Position numbers and translations under genes: made by a program. Under the pieces are notes generated by a model that was given only the letters and a program-made list of their open reading frames with translations, was not told the DNA's origin and did not search any database. From Megamerina dolium (taxonomy: Eukaryota; Arthropoda; Insecta; Diptera; Megamerinidae), in NCBI GenBank assembly GCA_963854835.1, contig OY978530.1, positions 36,538,639 to 36,602,638 of the forward strand: 64,000 nt of DNA. The letters run 5' to 3'. This document shows positions 31,707-40,965 of the stretch, in pieces; position 1 is the first letter of the stretch, and every line of letters starts with the position of its first letter.

Positions 31707-32588
31707 TTTGAAGATTGTGGCTTGAGCAACATATAAGCCTCTGATGCCACACCCGTATTATGTAGCAACGTTTTGTCAGACTAAACGATACTGACCGTCA
31801 TACGCATCCCACTCTCACATTGTTAAGTTCACTGTAACTGCTCGAGTTAATTCCCGAACTTCTACGAAGCTTCAACGGAACTATGCATATTATTCATAGG
31901 CATAGTGTATATGCGTATGAATAATCCCATGTGTTAATTTCACATTATTTGCTACATATTCATGAGATGAGTCATGAACCCAAGACATGCAGATTATCTG
32001 AGTTTAAAAAATGTCACGAGCGGTACATATTCTGGCAATCCCGACAAACTGGAAATATTAATGCTGCAAGTGCTCTACGAGCTCGAGGTTTGTCAACTAC
32101 GTTGACTTCTCAAACCCTTTGATCTGGTCTACGACCATCCCTGAGAATCTATTCACCTGAGATGGTGTGATCCAACCCCGATCTACACACCAATCAACAT
32201 GGGACAACACTCTAAAATCAACACTACAATCAACAGTCATCAATCAACAGCACACATCAGTACTCATCAATCAACACATTCTTCAATCAACATTCCTTCC
32301 GCACCCACCAATCAACATTCTCAACAATCAACATGCGTCATCCCTCCTCGAGGGCTCTTGCTCACTCTTATAAGAGTCAAAATCTCGAATCCCGAATTGA
32401 ACTCCCTCACTGCTGATGCTGATAAGAATATGAATATTTTATAGTTAATTTTAAGTATTTTTAAGATTCACTTTAAGTATATGAAATATCGTATTTTTAT
32501 TTGTATTTACTTTATATTTTAATTTTTTTTTTCTTTTTCTCATTCCCTCCGTCTCGGGTGGAGGTTCCGTCTTCTTTGCAGTATTCCT
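31707..32588 (+). other. 3' non-coding region of Gag-only BEL
   Basis: About 0.9 kb replaces the whole pol gene. No RT or integrase motif is visible in any frame. It contains eight copies of ATCAACA between 32193 and 32334 and a T-rich stretch before the polypurine tract. Confidence 0.6.
32193..32334 (+). repeat. Cluster of eight ATCAACA motifs
   Basis: ATCAACA, usually as (C)AATCAACA, occurs eight times in 142 bp at irregular spacing, on the plus strand only, inside the 3' region of the Gag-only BEL. It is not a simple tandem array. Confidence 0.8.
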
Positions 32589-32603
32589 GCAAGGGGGGCG
32601 GAA
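32589..32603 (+). promoter_or_regulatory. Polypurine tract of Gag-only BEL
   Basis: GCAAGGGGGGCGGAA immediately precedes the 3' LTR start TGTCTACG. Confidence 0.8.
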
Positions 32604-33069
32604 TGTCTACGCCAGAAACCGTGTGTCGCGCACTGCCCGCCCAAACTTAGCAACCCTAATCTAATTTTATTTGTCCTGCTATTTTTCGCTCTAATTCTCC
32701 CTCTTTCTCTCACTGCCATACTCTCTTTTCTTTTACTTTATCTCATCACTTTCCACTTTAACTATTTTAGTGTTGATAAAACTCCCTCGACAAAAGTACG
32801 TGTTTCTCGAACAATTAAAATTATTATAAACAGAGCTAATTTTCTCGAGCAGTGCGCGAAATATTTCCCGTCCCGATGTACATTTAAGTTTAATTTTAAT
32901 AAATAATAATAAAAAATAAAGTGCGGAGTATTTAATGTATAGAAGTGTGTTTTCATCACAACAACAACCACATCACTGTCATCCACACCTCTGCCACCCA
33001 AACGACTTGTAGGCAAGTGCACCACATCGCAGCAAGCCCAACGGCATTCACTCGCTCTACGCTGAAACA
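32604..33069 (+). repeat. 3' LTR of Gag-only BEL
   Basis: 466 bp, the same as the 5' LTR with a single difference noted, followed by ACATA. Confidence 0.92.
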
Positions 33070-33074
33070 ACATA

Positions 33075-34234
33075 ATTGCCTAACAAGGCCTTAAGTCGCT
33101 GATATCTTACGTAGCAAGTCGCAGATCAATTGTTACATAAATATTCGCCTGTCACTTGCAGTGTTTGATCAGCAATTGTTAATTAATATTGCCTGCAACT
33201 CAAATCGCCGCTATGCCCTAAGCATACTACGCCACTATAAATTCTCATTAAGGTGCTTCAAGTCGCAGTGGATTGCTGATCCCATATTACTAGTAACACA
33301 TAATTTCCTAACAAGGCCTTAAGTCGTTGATATGTTACGAGTTACGTACATAAGATGCAGTTACCATCTAAATCGCAGTTACTAATTAAATCGCAGTTAC
33401 CATTTAAATCGCAGTTATTTAATTCGCAGTTACCATTTAAATAGCAGTTACTATCGCGCAGCGTATCACCTTCTAGTTTAACCTTAAGTCGCGGATATGT
33501 TCCATAGTAAGTCGCAGATAAATTGCTACATAAGTCGCAGTTATACTATTTAAACGCAGTTACGATCGCGCATCATGAAGTTTATTTATTTGACCTTATG
33601 TCGCTCTTACATCTTAGTTCACCATTATGTACCTATACACATCGCGAATACAAATATACGCACCCTTCGCTTTTATGGCTCTTTTTCCATTAAATATTTC
33701 TTCTAATGACACTCTAGCACGTTTGCTTGTACCCGCCGCTGGGCCACTCGACTCTGTTCCCATCGAAACCCTCGCTCTCCTCGCTGAAATGCATATCGCG
33801 CGGTGCCATATGCCAGCACAACAGAGAAACAAATGAAACCAACCGTATGCTATTTGTTTTCAATGGCGCCGTCGCCTATGCATACACAGTCGTATAACTG
33901 TTCGTATAGCATGATTCGCTGCAATGCATCTCGCGCGGCGGCATATGCCAGCACAAGTAGTAGAAACAAACAAAACCAAGAGTATGTTCCTTGTTCCCAA
34001 TGGCGCCGTCGCTAATGCATACACAGTCGTCGAATCATACCGACTATATACATTGGAAATGGAATATTCAATGTTATCCGTATGCGCTGTAGTTATATTA
34101 AACCAATGACCTAACCGAAAACATTCTGTTCGCAACAACACTAATACACAATCATACCGAACATATATCCATTTTACCCGTAACCTATACTTCAAACCTG
34201 TACAACATTCCCTTCTGCTCGATGGACCAAAAAA
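33075..34234 (-). other. Leader of minus BEL, outer part
   Basis: Non-coding. Contains a region repeated at 26934-27182 and eight copies of a CGCAGTTA-like motif at 33354-33566. The primer-binding site, TGGTCCATCGAGCAGAAG on the minus strand at 34212-34229, lies just inside the LTR. Short plus-strand frames around 33627-34109 show no domain. Confidence 0.6.
33354..33566 (-). repeat. Degenerate CGCAGTTA repeat array in BEL leader
   Basis: The core CAGTTA, usually in AAATCGCAGTTACCATTTA context, recurs eight times at about 17-20 bp spacing in the first half and more widely after. It resembles a decayed minisatellite. Confidence 0.7.
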
Positions 34235-34319
34235 TGTGTGTTCCTTATCGTCTCCGTTGCCACACAACCGCCTCGCTTCACTGCTATGTCGATACTGCTC
34301 ACTTCCTCTCGCTCGAACA
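34235..34319 (-). repeat. 5' LTR (85 bp) of the minus BEL
   Basis: Begins TGTGTGTTCC and ends CGCTCGAACA on the plus strand. Same length as the partner at 21606-21690. It is followed by the duplication CCTAC at 34320-34324. Confidence 0.75.
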
Positions 34320-34324
34320 CCTAC

Positions 34325-35860
34325 CCCGTTTTGCCTTCGCCCAAAATATTTGTTTTGCTAATACCTTTTTAGTTAGTATATGTGGTAGTCTGTCATCTGC
34401 AGTTCGAGAGTGTATAGATGGTTTTTTGGTATATTTGTTTCTAAAAGAAGGCAATACATTTGTACTTTGTCTACTTCATCGAACATTGCAAAGCTCCAAA
34501 CCTGCGCTGCATAGCTTTTCACTGCTGTCACTACAGCCAAAAACAATTTCCACTTTGCAGAAATTTTTATATGGTTTGTTAAAAATGGTCGCCAGGTCGC
34601 GTTTATACTATTTCTTGCTAAACTACTTCTATCCTCTACATGCCTTTTGAATCTTATCTGCCGTGTCAATATTACTTCCAAATAGTTGTACTCAGATCTT
34701 ATTTCTACATTATCTCCCCTAAAAGTCAATTTTTCTTTTTCTGACAACCTGCTTCCTTTCCTAAACACCATAATAGCGGATTTTGTCAGGTTTACTTCCG
34801 TATTCCAAGTATCGCAATATTTTTCCAGATTATTTATCATGATTTGTAGATTGTTAGTGTCATCTGATAGTATTACTATGTCGTCTGCGTATAATAGTAG
34901 TCGTATATTTAAGTCGTCTATGTATATCCCTTTCTGTAGACTGTCACCCAAGTCATTTAAATATAGTGAAAACAGTAATGGAGACATTAAGCAACCTTGT
35001 TAAGATTAAATTTGTCTGATAAAGCATCCCCCGTCCATATAACCGAATTTGTGTTAAAATATATTTGTTCTATGAAGTTTACCATTTTTGTTGAAACGCC
35101 TAGAGTATGTAATTTGTAAATCAGTACTGCCTTACCTTATCTTACCTTATCAAACGGTGCCCTAAAATCTACAAAAAAAACACACACTTTTTCTTTTCAT
35201 TAATTTTTAAGTGGGCGATTGATGTAAGGTTATATATATTGTCAACCATAGAGAGTTTTTTCTAAAACCCGCCTGATATTCGGTTATAATGTTATTGTTG
35301 TTTTTGTTGTCTGCCCAATTCGTCAGTTTCATTCAAAATACATAATATAATTTTAGCTATGCAGTTGCCCCTATAATTTGATGCTATGCCACTGTCCCCT
35401 TTTTTAAAAAATGGGAATATTATGCCTGTCTCGAACGATTTATCTACTTGTCCATTATTGTACAGTCTTGTACATGCCCCAGCTAATTCGTCAAGAAACT
35501 CTATGCCCGCATTTCTAAAAAATTCATATGGAACCTATTCAAACTTGGCGCTTTTCCACTTGTTTTTTAACATTAGCACTATCCGATTTAATTCGTTTCT
35601 GACTAGCTCTCTATCTCGTTTCAATTGTCTGAGTTTCTGCTTCAAAATTACGTTTTCAGTTTTCAAACCTTCGATTTGTGCTCTGACTGTCTGCATCAAT
35701 TAGTGAATGTCTTTTTTTGGCGCTAAATTTTCTGACTTCCTGTCGAAACTATGTTCCACACCTCGTATAGCAGCCATTATGTCATGCAACGACAAACCGG
35801 GTGATGTCTCCCCTACTTTCCTTTTTGGGGCATTGCTTGACTTAGGCGTACACTGCATTT
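34325..35860 (-). mobile_element. 5' part of the split LINE (ORF1 start and RT)
   Basis: Minus strand. A short ORF1-like start near 35860 (PKSSNAPKRKVGE) leads to a coiled-coil piece (MQTVRAQIEGLKTENVILKQ) and then RT in several phases. The RT includes FPFFKKGDSGIASNYRGN and the 204-codon frame at 34373-34987 with MSPLLFSLYLNDLGDSL and the catalytic LLLYADDIVIL. ORF1 and the endonuclease are largely deleted. The reading continues across the BEL insertion at 21600. Stops and frameshifts make it a relic. Confidence 0.65.
34373..34987 (-). pseudogene. LINE reverse transcriptase fragment
   Basis: A 204-codon open piece with S-P-L-L-F-S-L-Y-L-N-D, then YADD at the active site, then KVNLTKS-type and KSYAAQVWSF strings of the thumb region. 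It ends a few codons before the BEL insertion. The upstream RT (fingers) is present at about 35000-35560 but broken. Confidence 0.75.
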
Positions 35861-36242
35861 TTTATTTTAGCTGGTAACCTTTTTCATTTGAGATATTTTA
35901 TACAATATGCTAAGTTGCGCTTTCAACCTTTTTTAGGCCGATATTTGACCACAGTTAGTCAATTCATCAACCAATTATCGTAGTGGGGAATATACCGCTA
36001 GATGGCCGCTTCGTCCTTCAGCTGATCCGCGCGAATAAGGGTTCAAAAAGGGATGCCAAAAGAGTCCACTGCTAAGGCAAATATTTTCCACTTGGATAAT
36101 TCACGCAAACTCACCCTTCCAGCCGTTTCGCCACCACACCAACAGTCCTCACCAACGACGCTTCCACTTCAACTGCTGCAACAACCATGTATCTCACTAT
36201 ATCCGTAGTAAAATTAAGCTTTTATGGGAACTCAATTAACAC

Positions 36243-36580
36243 TTGACTATCAAAATGCAGAATTGCAGAGTTACAGAGTTGAGAGTTAAAAAATTTTATG
36301 ATTTAAATGATTATATGAATGAATTTAAAGTAAAGTATGCTCATAAAAAGACCAAACAAATATTAAATTCGAACAAAAGTAAAATTGCAAGAAAGCAAAT
36401 AAATGTAAAAGAAGTTGAGTTTAAAGTTGGAAATTATGTTTATATAAAAGTAGGAAATAAGAAAAAAAAAAATAAACAAACCATTTAAAGGGCCATACAA
36501 AATTATATCTCAAAATGGTCTAAATAGTGTAATATTGATCGGAGAAAAAGAAAAAGAAATCTATAATAATATTTAATAAA
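36243..36580 (+). pseudogene. Gypsy integrase C-terminal fragment (left arm copy)
   Basis: Basic, Lys-rich frame with YDLNDYMNEFKVKYAHKKTKQIL and VEFKVGNYVYIKVGNK, followed in another phase by KPFKGPYKIISQNG. This is the typical end of a Gypsy integrase (VGDKV...GPY). A run of 11 A residues at about 36462-36472 breaks the phase here; the right-arm copy has 10 and stays open. No integrase core adjoins it. Confidence 0.65.
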
Positions 36581-36631
36581 ATCTAGGAATGTATAGGTAT
36601 AAGTTGTATAAATAATTTTCTTATTTTAAGA

Positions 36632-36904
36632 TAATAGGTTAGGTTAGGTTATGTGGCCGCCCGGTTCCGAACGGCAGAATTCTTGTCACATCACTTTAAC
36701 TTAGTTTTGTCACAGAGCTCTTTTAAGAAGCATTTTTGGCAAATTGTTATTTCCAGAAAAATTGCTAATTTTTGCCTTCAGTTGGGTACCATTCGACAGA
36801 AAAATCTCTTCGATATTAAATTTTGTTATGCTTCAGCCAGGTATTGAACCCATGACCTACAGATCGGAAGGCCAACGCAATAACCAATGAGCTACGATTC
36901 GCTC
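36632..36904 (-). mobile_element. tRNA-derived SINE (SINE2), left arm
   Basis: On the minus strand it starts GAGCGAATCGTAGCTCATTG with a tRNA A-box-like TAGCTCATTGGTTA and a B box GGTTCAATACC. It then has a family body with TTCGGAACCGG and ends in about three TAACC units. It is flanked by the 10-bp duplication TATTTTAAGA at 36622-36631 and 36905-36914. Confidence 0.82.
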
Positions 36905-37498
36905 TATTTTAAGAAAATAAAGTTATTATTTTTTAAACGGTGAGGGTCTTGTTTATGTGTTTGACATTGAATTTGTTAGCTACATACATGTTAACGCTGT
37001 CAGCAAGTTGTATACATTGTTTACATGATGATACAAAGTATGCAAATTGGATGTAACAAGATGCCTTTATGCATTTCATTTTGAAATGATGAAGAATAAG
37101 TAAAGAAATGACTAATAAAATGCTACATCAAAAGGCATGGGTTACAAAGTTACGTTGTATAAATTCGCTTTGGTATAGAGACCAACAAACAAATTTTATA
37201 CTATTGTATAAACTTATGATAAGAATGAAAACACGTCATGTTTAGTTTGGCACCGAGTTATAGGAATAAAACGCACACTGATTTGTAAATATACATGCAT
37301 ATTTTTATGGGTTTATATTTATTTTAATTGGTTTATGTATACAATTTAATTGTATATATCTATATATAACATATATATTATGGGTATGTGCGTGACAATT
37401 TATTGGTGTATTTATTAAAAAATGAACACTAATAAATTGCATAGTACATTGCGGTTCCCTTCGAAAGGTACTTCGCTGGTACCTGGCGGCTGGTAATG

Positions 37499-37524
37499 GG
37501 ATCCTAAGTAAACACTTAGGATCC
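37499..37524. repeat. Perfect 11-bp hairpin, left arm
   Basis: GGATCCTAAGT, loop AAAC, ACTTAGGATCC. It lies within a longer stretch with further self-complementary words (TTCGAA on both sides, GGTACTTCGCTGGTACC). It has an identical partner at 62331-62356. Confidence 0.85.
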
Positions 37525-38049
37525 AGTTCGAAGCACAAAAAAGTGTTTATGTAAATATAAAAAGAGTAGTGAACTTTTGTTTGGTGCTGCTTTTTACTGC
37601 GTATCTGTCGACGAGAAACAAACCAACGACGACGACGGCACTGAGGATTATGTTTCTTCCTTTCTATACAATTATAAATCGCTTAAATAATTTTTCCACA
37701 ATTATAGAAGCTTATGTCATAAATGTTCGATGATTTTGATTATTATTATTATTGTTGTCGTTGGTTGCACTTACCGTTAACCACTTTAGTTGACAATATC
37801 AAATTAGAATATATAACGAATACAAGAATCCCAAATATTTATGAAGAACTTGAAAAGTTCGTAGTTGTTAAATTATGTCCGTTTTTTTGACAATCGCACT
37901 ATTAATTTTTGTATTTATTTTAATTTACGACATCTATTGAGTAGCTTGTGTTTAACAGAATACATATATTGCAATATATTTAAAGGTTTTCACAGGGGAC
38001 CAAGTGAAATTTTAAATTTGAACATATCTCGATTAGGCACATTAATACA

Positions 38050-38245
38050 GATTGATCTTTTCGTTTCACAAGATTATGCAATTTTGATGAAAAAAAAACG
38101 CACAATAATTAAAGAAAATTTCCTATGTATTTTGAGCCTACAAAAAATTTGTCATTACATTTTTCTTTTATTTCGAATTTATATCGATATCTTGTGTTGA
38201 AAAAAAATGTATATTTTATACACGAGTAGGGTATTCGGTCATGAA
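38050..38245 (+). repeat. Dispersed repeat copy 2
   Basis: Similar to 6655-6890. It shares GTTTCACAAGATTATGCAAT, the central CGCACAATAATT and the end ACGAGTAGGGTATTCGGTCA. Confidence 0.65.
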
Positions 38246-39111
38246 AAAACGAAAAAATGCGGTTTCTGAGGTTCTATTAAACATTTACCCTTATACACCA
38301 ATGCTCAAATTGAATGAAAGTGAAAATTATGTGAGCATAACACAAGCGATGATAATTATTATACACAAAATGACAATTTTCGTTTTATAAAACTTTTTAA
38401 AACTTCTTAGGCGGTGGTGCCACACATGGAGTGTGAAATTTTTAAAGCAGATTTCGTAACATGAGTAGGAAAGAATATATAGCATAGAGAAAGGGAGAAT
38501 GAGAAAGAAAGCCACGTATGCGCAACGATGCAAAGCAATAGATCATGATTAGATCATGATTCAATGGTTCATGTCAATAAATACATAGTGTGTGCATGTT
38601 GAGAGGGAGAGAGAGAGGAACCAGCGAATAATAAACGAATAAATGCGATAAATGCGAAAGTAAAATGTTAGGCAAATACAAACAGCTGTCACACATGCCT
38701 CACAATCAGACTCAAACTGAAAATGCTATTTATTGCTTTCGTGTTATTACGCGCACGCATCTACATAGGAGACACATTCAATACAGCGTTGCCAGGACTT
38801 CAAATATATTAGATCGGCCAAATAGAAAGGCTAGAAAAGCTAAGTGTACCAAAAAAAGGTTAAATATTGCCAGCCTTTTTAACATTTCATAAACAGTTTA
38901 TATTTTATTTTTAACATGTATTCATGTAAGTTCAATGAGTACAAATAATGAGAAAATACTTTCATGAAACTATTAATTAATATATATTATTAAAACATTA
39001 AATCAAACTGAACTGCTAGATGGTAATTCTCATAAAAAAAAAAACTATTTTCGCTTGGTAACATAGCGTTGCACTGAAATTATACAATATATTGTATTGT
39101 ATGTATGGAGG

Positions 39112-39457
39112 TGCCGTAGCTCAGTGGTTAGTGTGTTCGTCTTCTGATCTGTAGGCCGTGGTTCAATCCCCGGCTGATGCATAACAAATTTAATATCGAT
39201 AAGATTTTACTTTCGAATGGTACCCACCTGTCGGCAAGCAATAGGCAATCCTTTCGACAGTAACAACTTTCCACGAAAAAGCTTCTTAAAGAACTCTGTC
39301 ACAAAGCTCAGTGTCACAAGTGTTCTGCGGTTCGGAACCGGCTAAAATAAGTAGGTCCCTTCTAACTCTGTCCAAATTTAAGAGGCACAACAGTAATGGA
39401 AGAGAAGCTCGGCCAATGAGCCCTTTGGGGTTTTAAGTGTCACATATTTTTTTTTTT
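39112..39457 (+). mobile_element. tRNA-derived SINE (SINE1), left arm
   Basis: Head GTGCCGTAGCTCAGTGGTTA (A box) and GTGGTTCAATCCCC (B box) form a degenerate tRNA. The body is shared with SINE2 (TGTCACAAAGCTCAG, GGTTCGGAACCGG) and a T-rich 3' end follows GGTTTTAAGTGTCACATA. The 11-bp duplication ATGTATGGAGG lies at 39101-39111 and 39458-39468, which gives exact ends. Confidence 0.88.
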
Positions 39458-39468
39458 ATGTATGGAGG

Positions 39469-39779
39469 ATTATCCTTAAAAAAAGCTAGTTTGAAAATAA
39501 GAAGGGACTAGAAAAAAGCCAAGAAGGTAAATTCTAAATTTCGAAACTAAATTACAAAAAAGAGAGTTCTAGCCTCAAAAAGTCTAAACTGGCAACACTG
39601 ATAATAACGATTAACGCGCATATTATGCGAAAGCACATGGAAGAGAGAATATGAAGGTTGCACCTGCCTTTTACCTCTCATCGGTTCTCAGTAAATTTGA
39701 CAGCATGTGACTTCACAGTATTTCTAAGAGTTGAATTATTCATTCATTATTCCGCATTGTTTATATAATTAATAACTAT
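39469..39779. other. Unassigned AT-rich spacer
   Basis: No gene. It contains short stretches reminiscent of 38800-38880 (AGCTAGTTT, GGCAACACTG) but nothing firm. Confidence 0.3.
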
Positions 39780-40140
39780 ATTATATAATTTGGTGGTCTG
39801 GTGGTGTTTTCGCAAGGTAACGTGTCTAACTGCCTCAACCAGGTGGGGCTAGCGCAATCCTTGTTGAACTCATCGCAAGTCAACTCACTGGCTGTCATGT
39901 AGTTTGATCTGAGCGCTATGTGATGATACCTTTATTTGTTAATGAGGGGTAGTCATATAGCTTGCTCTGCTTACTCTGTGATGGCGCTTTCATTATTATT
40001 AATGGGGGCCCTCCATGTGGCGACCACCGGGCAACGTCTTCTTGGCACCCGCTGGGAGGCGGCTGAAGTGAGTGGCGAAAATCTCCTCGGTTAGAGGTTG
40101 TGCGTTGGGTTTGGGACCCGCCACATAAAAAACCCCCCCA

Positions 40141-40965
40141 ATGAAAAAAACTAAAATGCCTCGGATAAGGACTACCGCTTTTGTTGATGACCCCCGCAAA
40201 CGAAAAAAGAACAATGATTTACGGATATGCACCTGGAATGTCCGATCCCTTTATAGGGAGGGTGCCTCTATCCAGCTGGTTGATGTCCTCGAAAAATACA
40301 GAGCTGACATCACCGCTCTCCAGGAAATGCGATGGACAGGACAGGGCTGCTCCAAAAGAGCGTCCTGTGACATCTACTACAGTTGCCATGCTGAAAGGCA
40401 CGAATTAGGATGTGGATTTTTGGTCAGCAAGAGACTACGACATCTTGTCTCACAGTTCACGCCTGTGAACGAACGGCTGGCCACAATCCGCATCAAGGCA
40501 AAATTTTTCAACATCAGCCTTATATGTGCCCACGCTCCGACGGATGAGAAGGACAATGTGACCAAGGAGAGCTTCTTTCAGCGCCTCGAAGAAGCTTATG
40601 ACCGCTGCCCCCGCCACGATATCAAAGTCGTGCTTGGCGACTTTAATGCCAGGGTGGGCAAGGAAGGTACCTTTGGTCCAACTGTCGGAAAATTCAGCCT
40701 CCACCAAAACACCTCCGATAACGGAATGAGGCTGATCGACTTCGCCGCAGCACGAAACATGGTAATTGGTGGTACCAGATTCCAGCATCTCGACATCCAC
40801 AAAGCGACATGGCTGTCTCCAGATCATCGTACAAGAAACCAAATTGATCATGTGTTGATTGACGGAAGGCATGCTTCCAGTGTGATGGACGTGAAATCGA
40901 TCCGTGGTGCCAACATCGACTCGGATCACTACCTTGTTGCAGCTAAGGTGCGCACACGCTTATGA
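40141..40965 (+). CDS. RTE endonuclease (APE-type), ends at shared TGA
   Basis: 274 residues from ATG 40141; an ATG at 40156 is an alternative. Apurinic-type endonuclease motifs appear in order: ICTWNVRSLY near residue 30, LQEMRWTG near 62, VVLGDFNARVG near 160, NQIDHVLIDG near 238 and DSDHYLV near 262 (the catalytic SDH). It would nick target DNA to prime reverse transcription. The frame ends at TGA 40963-40965. The same phase is open again from 40966 through the whole RT frame, and the older copy at 13575-15693 has the same TGA. Confidence 0.88.
   Translation: MKKTKMPRIRTTAFVDDPRKRKKNNDLRICTWNVRSLYREGASIQLVDVLEKYRADITALQEMRWTGQGCSKRASCDIYYSCHAERHELGCGFLVSKRLRHLVSQFTPVNERLATIRIKAKFFNISLICAHAPTDEKDNVTKESFFQRLEEAYDRCPRHDIKVVLGDFNARVGKEGTFGPTVGKFSLHQNTSDNGMRLIDFAAARNMVIGGTRFQHLDIHKATWLSPDHRTRNQIDHVLIDGRHASSVMDVKSIRGANIDSDHYLVAAKVRTRL

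Larger units (their letters stand above)
27183..33069 (+). mobile_element. Gag-only BEL/Pao retrotransposon, nearly identical LTRs
   Basis: A 5887-bp insertion with two 466-bp TG...CA LTRs (27183-27648 and 32604-33069) and the 5-bp duplication ACATA at 27178-27182 and 33070-33074. Primer-binding site, a 1.8-kb leader, one intact 750-codon gag and a polypurine tract are present. There is no protease, RT, RNase H or integrase. I found one base difference between the LTRs, so insertion is recent. It must have used enzymes from another BEL. Confidence 0.9.
21606..34319 (-). mobile_element. BEL/Pao retrotransposon with 85-bp LTRs, interrupted by a second BEL
   Basis: Ends are TG...CA 85-bp repeats at 21606-21690 and 34235-34319, flanked by CCTAC on each side. 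Removing the inner element and one copy of its duplication (27183-33074) leaves about 6.8 kb. Gag, protease, RT, RNase H and integrase follow one another on the minus strand from 26933 to 21700, but one frameshift, several stops and a loss at the RT active site make it inactive. A roughly 1.4-kb leader, now split, lies between LTR and gag. Confidence 0.82.
35854..39457 (+). repeat. Large inverted repeat, left arm
   Basis: Reads in reverse complement at 59960-64000. The match runs from TGCATTTTTTATTTT at 35854, which equals the very end of the window, to the tail of a SINE at 39457. Long stretches appear near-identical, including whole short frames (for example 37865-38200 versus 61655-61990, and 38327-38533 versus 61322-61528). 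Arms differ by small indels and by about 434 bp present only on the right (60417-60850). The arm carries an integrase relic, two SINEs, the dispersed repeat and a hairpin. Confidence 0.9.

Noticed and set aside
33354..33566. CRISPR array
   Set aside because: Repeats are degenerate, with very short variable gaps, and lie in a eukaryotic retrotransposon leader.
37865..38533. Small genes conserved between the two arms
   Set aside because: Conservation is explained by the recent inverted duplication; no domain and no codon-specific pattern are seen.
39112..39185. Functional tRNA gene
   Set aside because: A and B boxes are present, but the cloverleaf is degenerate and the unit continues into a SINE body with an 11-bp target duplication.
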